A stretch of 17,542 bases of DNA. Origin: Armatimonadota bacterium. Lineage in GTDB: Bacteria; Armatimonadota; Chthonomonadetes; Chthonomonadales; Chthonomonadaceae. A program made the translations under genes and the position numbers. Location: assembly GCA_026392135.1 (NCBI GenBank), contig JAPLCR010000672.1, positions 1 to 17,542 on the forward strand, read 5' to 3'. Under the pieces are notes generated by a model. It worked only from the letters and a program-made list of their open reading frames with translations. It did no database searches and was not told the DNA's origin. Below are positions 15,963 through 17,542 of the stretch, one piece after another (within the stretch, counting starts at the first letter, position 1; each line of letters opens with the position of its first letter).

Positions 15963-17081
15963 TTAGGGAACCCAGTCGGCAATAAAGACATTCGTTTCAT
16001 GTGGGACTTTACCGTGTCGATTCGAAGCAAAAACAAAACGCTTTCCGTCTGGGCTGAAAACAGGGAAACCATCAAACTGGTCTCCGTAGGTAATACGTTC
16101 AAGTCCCGTCCCGTCCAAATTGATCTTGTAAACCTCAAACTTGCGGCGTTTGGGGTCAGAACGGTTCGAGGCAAAGACGAGCGATTTTCCATCGTGCGTC
16201 CAACTTGGCGCAAAGCTCGCCACATTATCTTTGCTGTCGTTCGTTACCTGATGGATATTCGTGCCGTCCGCATCCATTACATAAAGGTCTAGGGTGCTTG
16301 GGCGAATGAGGTGTAGTTTAAGGAGCGAGGTGTAGTCGTCCCTCTGCTTATCGGTAGAGGGGTAGAAGGCGCGGAAAGCGATGCGCTTACCGTCGGGAGA
16401 CCACCATGGTCCACCCTCATAACCAAGCCTCTTGGTTAATTGATGGGCATTGGTTCCGTTGATATTCATCACCCAAATGTCAAGGTCTCCGCCTCTATCG
16501 CTACAGAAAACTATTTTTTTGCCATCGGGAGAGATGACCGACTCTGCGTTGTAACCTGCCTCTTCACCCTCTTTCAAGTTTTGCGGAAAGACTACTTTTG
16601 TGTCGGTTCCGTCGGGCTTAGCCGAATAGATCTTATAGGTGGGATAGACGGGCCAGACGTACCCGTGCGAAAAGTCAGGTTTGGGTGGACACTTGCTGTC
16701 AGCACCATGTGTAGAGGAAAACAGAACTCGCTTTCCGTTATTGTACCACCATCCGCACGTTGTGCGCCCCGTCCCCGTACTCACTCTAGTTACACCTGAG
16801 CCGTCAATGTTCATTACGAACTGTTGATCGCACGGGTACTCACTATTTTCGCTCTGGAAAATCAGCTTTTTGCCGTCTCTGCTAAAGTAGGCTTCAGCGT
16901 TCTGTCCCCCAAAGGTAAGCTGACGCACGTTGGTAAGGTGTACTTCACGCGGGTCATGTAGGTCGGGTATCTGTTTTGAGGAAGGCTTGCGGTGTGCAGT
17001 TGTAGCACCAGCAATGCCCACAACTGCCCCCAAAAGTACAAGAGCAGAGAGTACAAATCTATTCGTTAGTCCAAGGGTCAT
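15963..17081 (-). CDS. Exported PD40/TolB-like beta-propeller protein
   Basis: The 372-residue protein begins with a signal peptide (about residues 1-27, ending GIAGATTA). The rest is a series of WD40-like PD40 repeats with SxDGKxxxFxS cores: SRDGKKLIF (67-75), SPDGKKIVF (184-192), SPDGKRIAF (228-236), THDGKSLVF (295-303) and SPDGKRFVF (343-351). Each is preceded or followed by D-x-DGT/NGT strands. This is the propeller fold of TolB and of many periplasmic TolB-like proteins. No tolA, tolQ, tolR or pal gene is nearby and the TolB N-terminal domain is absent, so it should not be called TolB. Four cysteines lie after the signal peptide (about C84, C109, C131, C193). ATG 17081 has GAGG (17089-17092) 7 bases upstream. 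It is the first protein gene after the CAT tRNA, 46 bases downstream with no clear terminator between them. Confidence 0.82.
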   Translation of the reverse strand: MTLGLTNRFVLSALVLLGAVVGIAGATTAHRKPSSKQIPDLHDPREVHLTNVRQLTFGGQNAEAYFSRDGKKLIFQSENSEYPCDQQFVMNIDGSGVTRVSTGTGRTTCGWWYNNGKRVLFSSTHGADSKCPPKPDFSHGYVWPVYPTYKIYSAKPDGTDTKVVFPQNLKEGEEAGYNAESVISPDGKKIVFCSDRGGDLDIWVMNINGTNAHQLTKRLGYEGGPWWSPDGKRIAFRAFYPSTDKQRDDYTSLLKLHLIRPSTLDLYVMDADGTNIHQVTNDSKDNVASFAPSWTHDGKSLVFASNRSDPKRRKFEVYKINLDGTGLERITYGDQFDGFPVFSPDGKRFVFASNRHGKVPHETNVFIADWVP

Positions 17082-17127
17082 ACGGTTGCCTCGAAGAAAA
17101 GGTGTGGAGTCTGGGAAGTGGAGAAAA

Positions 17128-17199
17128 TGGGCCCAGCGGGATTCGAACCTGCAACCAACCAGTTATGAGCCGGGCGCTCTGCCGTTGAGCTATGGGCCC
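17128..17199 (-). tRNA. tRNA with CAT anticodon (tRNA-Met, or tRNA-Ile2 if lysidine-modified)
   Basis: On the - strand, 72 bases fold into a cloverleaf. The acceptor GGGCCCA pairs with TGGGCCC, followed by discriminator A at 17128. The D arm is GCTC/GAGC with GG in the loop, the anticodon loop CTCATAA has CAT at 17165-17167, and the T loop is TTCGAAT. CCA is not encoded. There are two imperfect pairs: C27-U43 at the base of the anticodon stem and A51-C63 in the T stem, plus a G30-U40 wobble. The acceptor lacks the C1-A72 type mismatch of initiator tRNA, so it is an elongator Met or the AUA-reading Ile2. The C4-G69 and C5-G68 pairs permit TilS recognition, so I cannot decide between them. Confidence 0.92.
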
Positions 17200-17215
17200 C
17201 CAAATTCTAGTTTCT

Positions 17216-17244
17216 AGTTTACCTTTAGTCGTGCTTTATGTCAA
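17216..17244 (-). promoter_or_regulatory. Sigma-70-type promoter for the CAT tRNA and perhaps the downstream operon
   Basis: The -35 element TTGACA (17244-17239, perfect consensus) and the -10 element TAAACT (17221-17216) are separated by exactly 17 bases. Transcription would start near 17209, about 10 bases before the mature tRNA 5' end. No other comparably good promoter was noticed between the eleven - strand genes, so readthrough from here may feed them. Confidence 0.8.
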
Positions 17245-17355
17245 GGAAATCGGTGTACTTGTGTTGTTCTGGACAATTATGCTTTTTCTGTACATTCTAC
17301 TCAAGTGTTTGGGTTCCACCACCTTTTTTTGAACGCGTAGAGGCGTATACATACC

Positions 17356-17384
17356 TTGCGATTACCACCATATTATGGTATGAT
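17356..17384 (+). promoter_or_regulatory. Sigma-70-type promoter for tRNA-Arg(CCG)
   Basis: TTGCGA (17356-17361) and TATGAT (17379-17384) are spaced by 17 bases. The predicted start is near 17391, about 40 bases before the mature tRNA. It is divergent from the CAT tRNA promoter about 110 bases away. Confidence 0.75.
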
Positions 17385-17391
17385 ACTATCC

Positions 17392-17412
17392 GGAACCGCC
17401 CCTTTTGGTTCC
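17392..17412 (+). other. Hairpin in the 5' leader of tRNA-Arg
   Basis: GGAACC (17392-17397) pairs with GGTTCC (17407-17412) across a 9-base loop, right at the predicted transcript start. It may protect or present the precursor for RNase P, or simply be chance; six pairs is modest. Confidence 0.35.
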
Positions 17413-17430
17413 ATTCTGTTTGGTTTATAT

Positions 17431-17503
17431 GCGCCTGTAGCTCAGCGGATAGAGCGCTTGCCTCCGAAGCAAGAGGCCACTGGTTCGATCCCAGTCAGGC
17501 GCA
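17431..17503 (+). tRNA. tRNA-Arg (CCG anticodon)
   Basis: 73 bases form a regular cloverleaf. The acceptor GCGCCTG pairs with CAGGCGC, with discriminator A at 17503. The D arm is GCTC/GAGC, the anticodon stem CTTGC/GCAAG has loop CTCCGAA (anticodon CCG at 17464-17466), and the T stem ACTGG/CCAGT has loop TTCGATC. All stems are fully paired. CCA is not encoded. It reads CGG codons. Confidence 0.96.
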
Positions 17504-17542
17504 CTCTACACAACTACTCTTCCCCACAATCGAGAACAACAT

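Noticed and set aside
17311..17330. Possible terminator (T7 run after a C/G-rich stretch) between the two tRNAs
   Set aside because: No convincing stem precedes the T run and no gene ends nearby on that strand.

Overview
The window comes from a diderm (lipopolysaccharide-making) bacterium with a base composition near 50% GC. It carries Kdo transferase and lipid A 4'-kinase genes. It also has several families that are common in Armatimonadota, Planctomycetes/Acidobacteria and similar groups: HAF repeats, DUF1573, a PhyH dioxygenase and a PD40-propeller protein. My best guess is an Armatimonadota-like lineage. This is inference from gene content only, since there is no 16S or other marker here.

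Left part, + strand (1-5939). First is an MFS transporter of the anion:cation symporter type that runs in from the left edge and is interrupted by an in-frame TAG at 163-165. Next is an intact CNNM/CorC-type membrane protein with CBS domains. It is followed by a large secreted HAF-repeat / redoxin / DUF1573 fusion whose 5' part is broken by a one-base frameshift near 2891-2915, and then by a small secreted thioredoxin-like protein. Two disrupted genes in about 3 kb, against none on the other strand, point to local gene decay or base-level assembly errors.

Centre (5940-6141). The two blocks converge on a short intergenic region holding a perfect 26-bp inverted repeat (6016-6069), probably a bidirectional terminator or a dispersed palindromic element.

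Right part, - strand (17199 down to 6142). Eleven tightly packed genes follow a tRNA with a CAT anticodon and its strong promoter (TTGACA-N17-TAAACT). The order of transcription is: PD40/TolB-like protein, UbiA-like membrane protein, HIT hydrolase, DUF374 acyltransferase, PhyH dioxygenase, waaA, lpxK, two paralogous lipoproteins, mtlD, and an Eis-like GNAT. The core is an envelope module: the DUF374, PhyH and waaA genes overlap by 4 and 1 bases, and lpxK and the first lipoprotein follow within 5-7 bases. The most interesting idea here is that the PhyH dioxygenase hydroxylates lipid A or Kdo, and that the two unknown lipoproteins belong to the same envelope process.

Right edge (17200-17542). 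A tRNA-Arg(CCG) gene lies on the + strand, divergent from the CAT tRNA, with its own good promoter. No CRISPR array, insertion sequence, phage gene or rRNA is visible.
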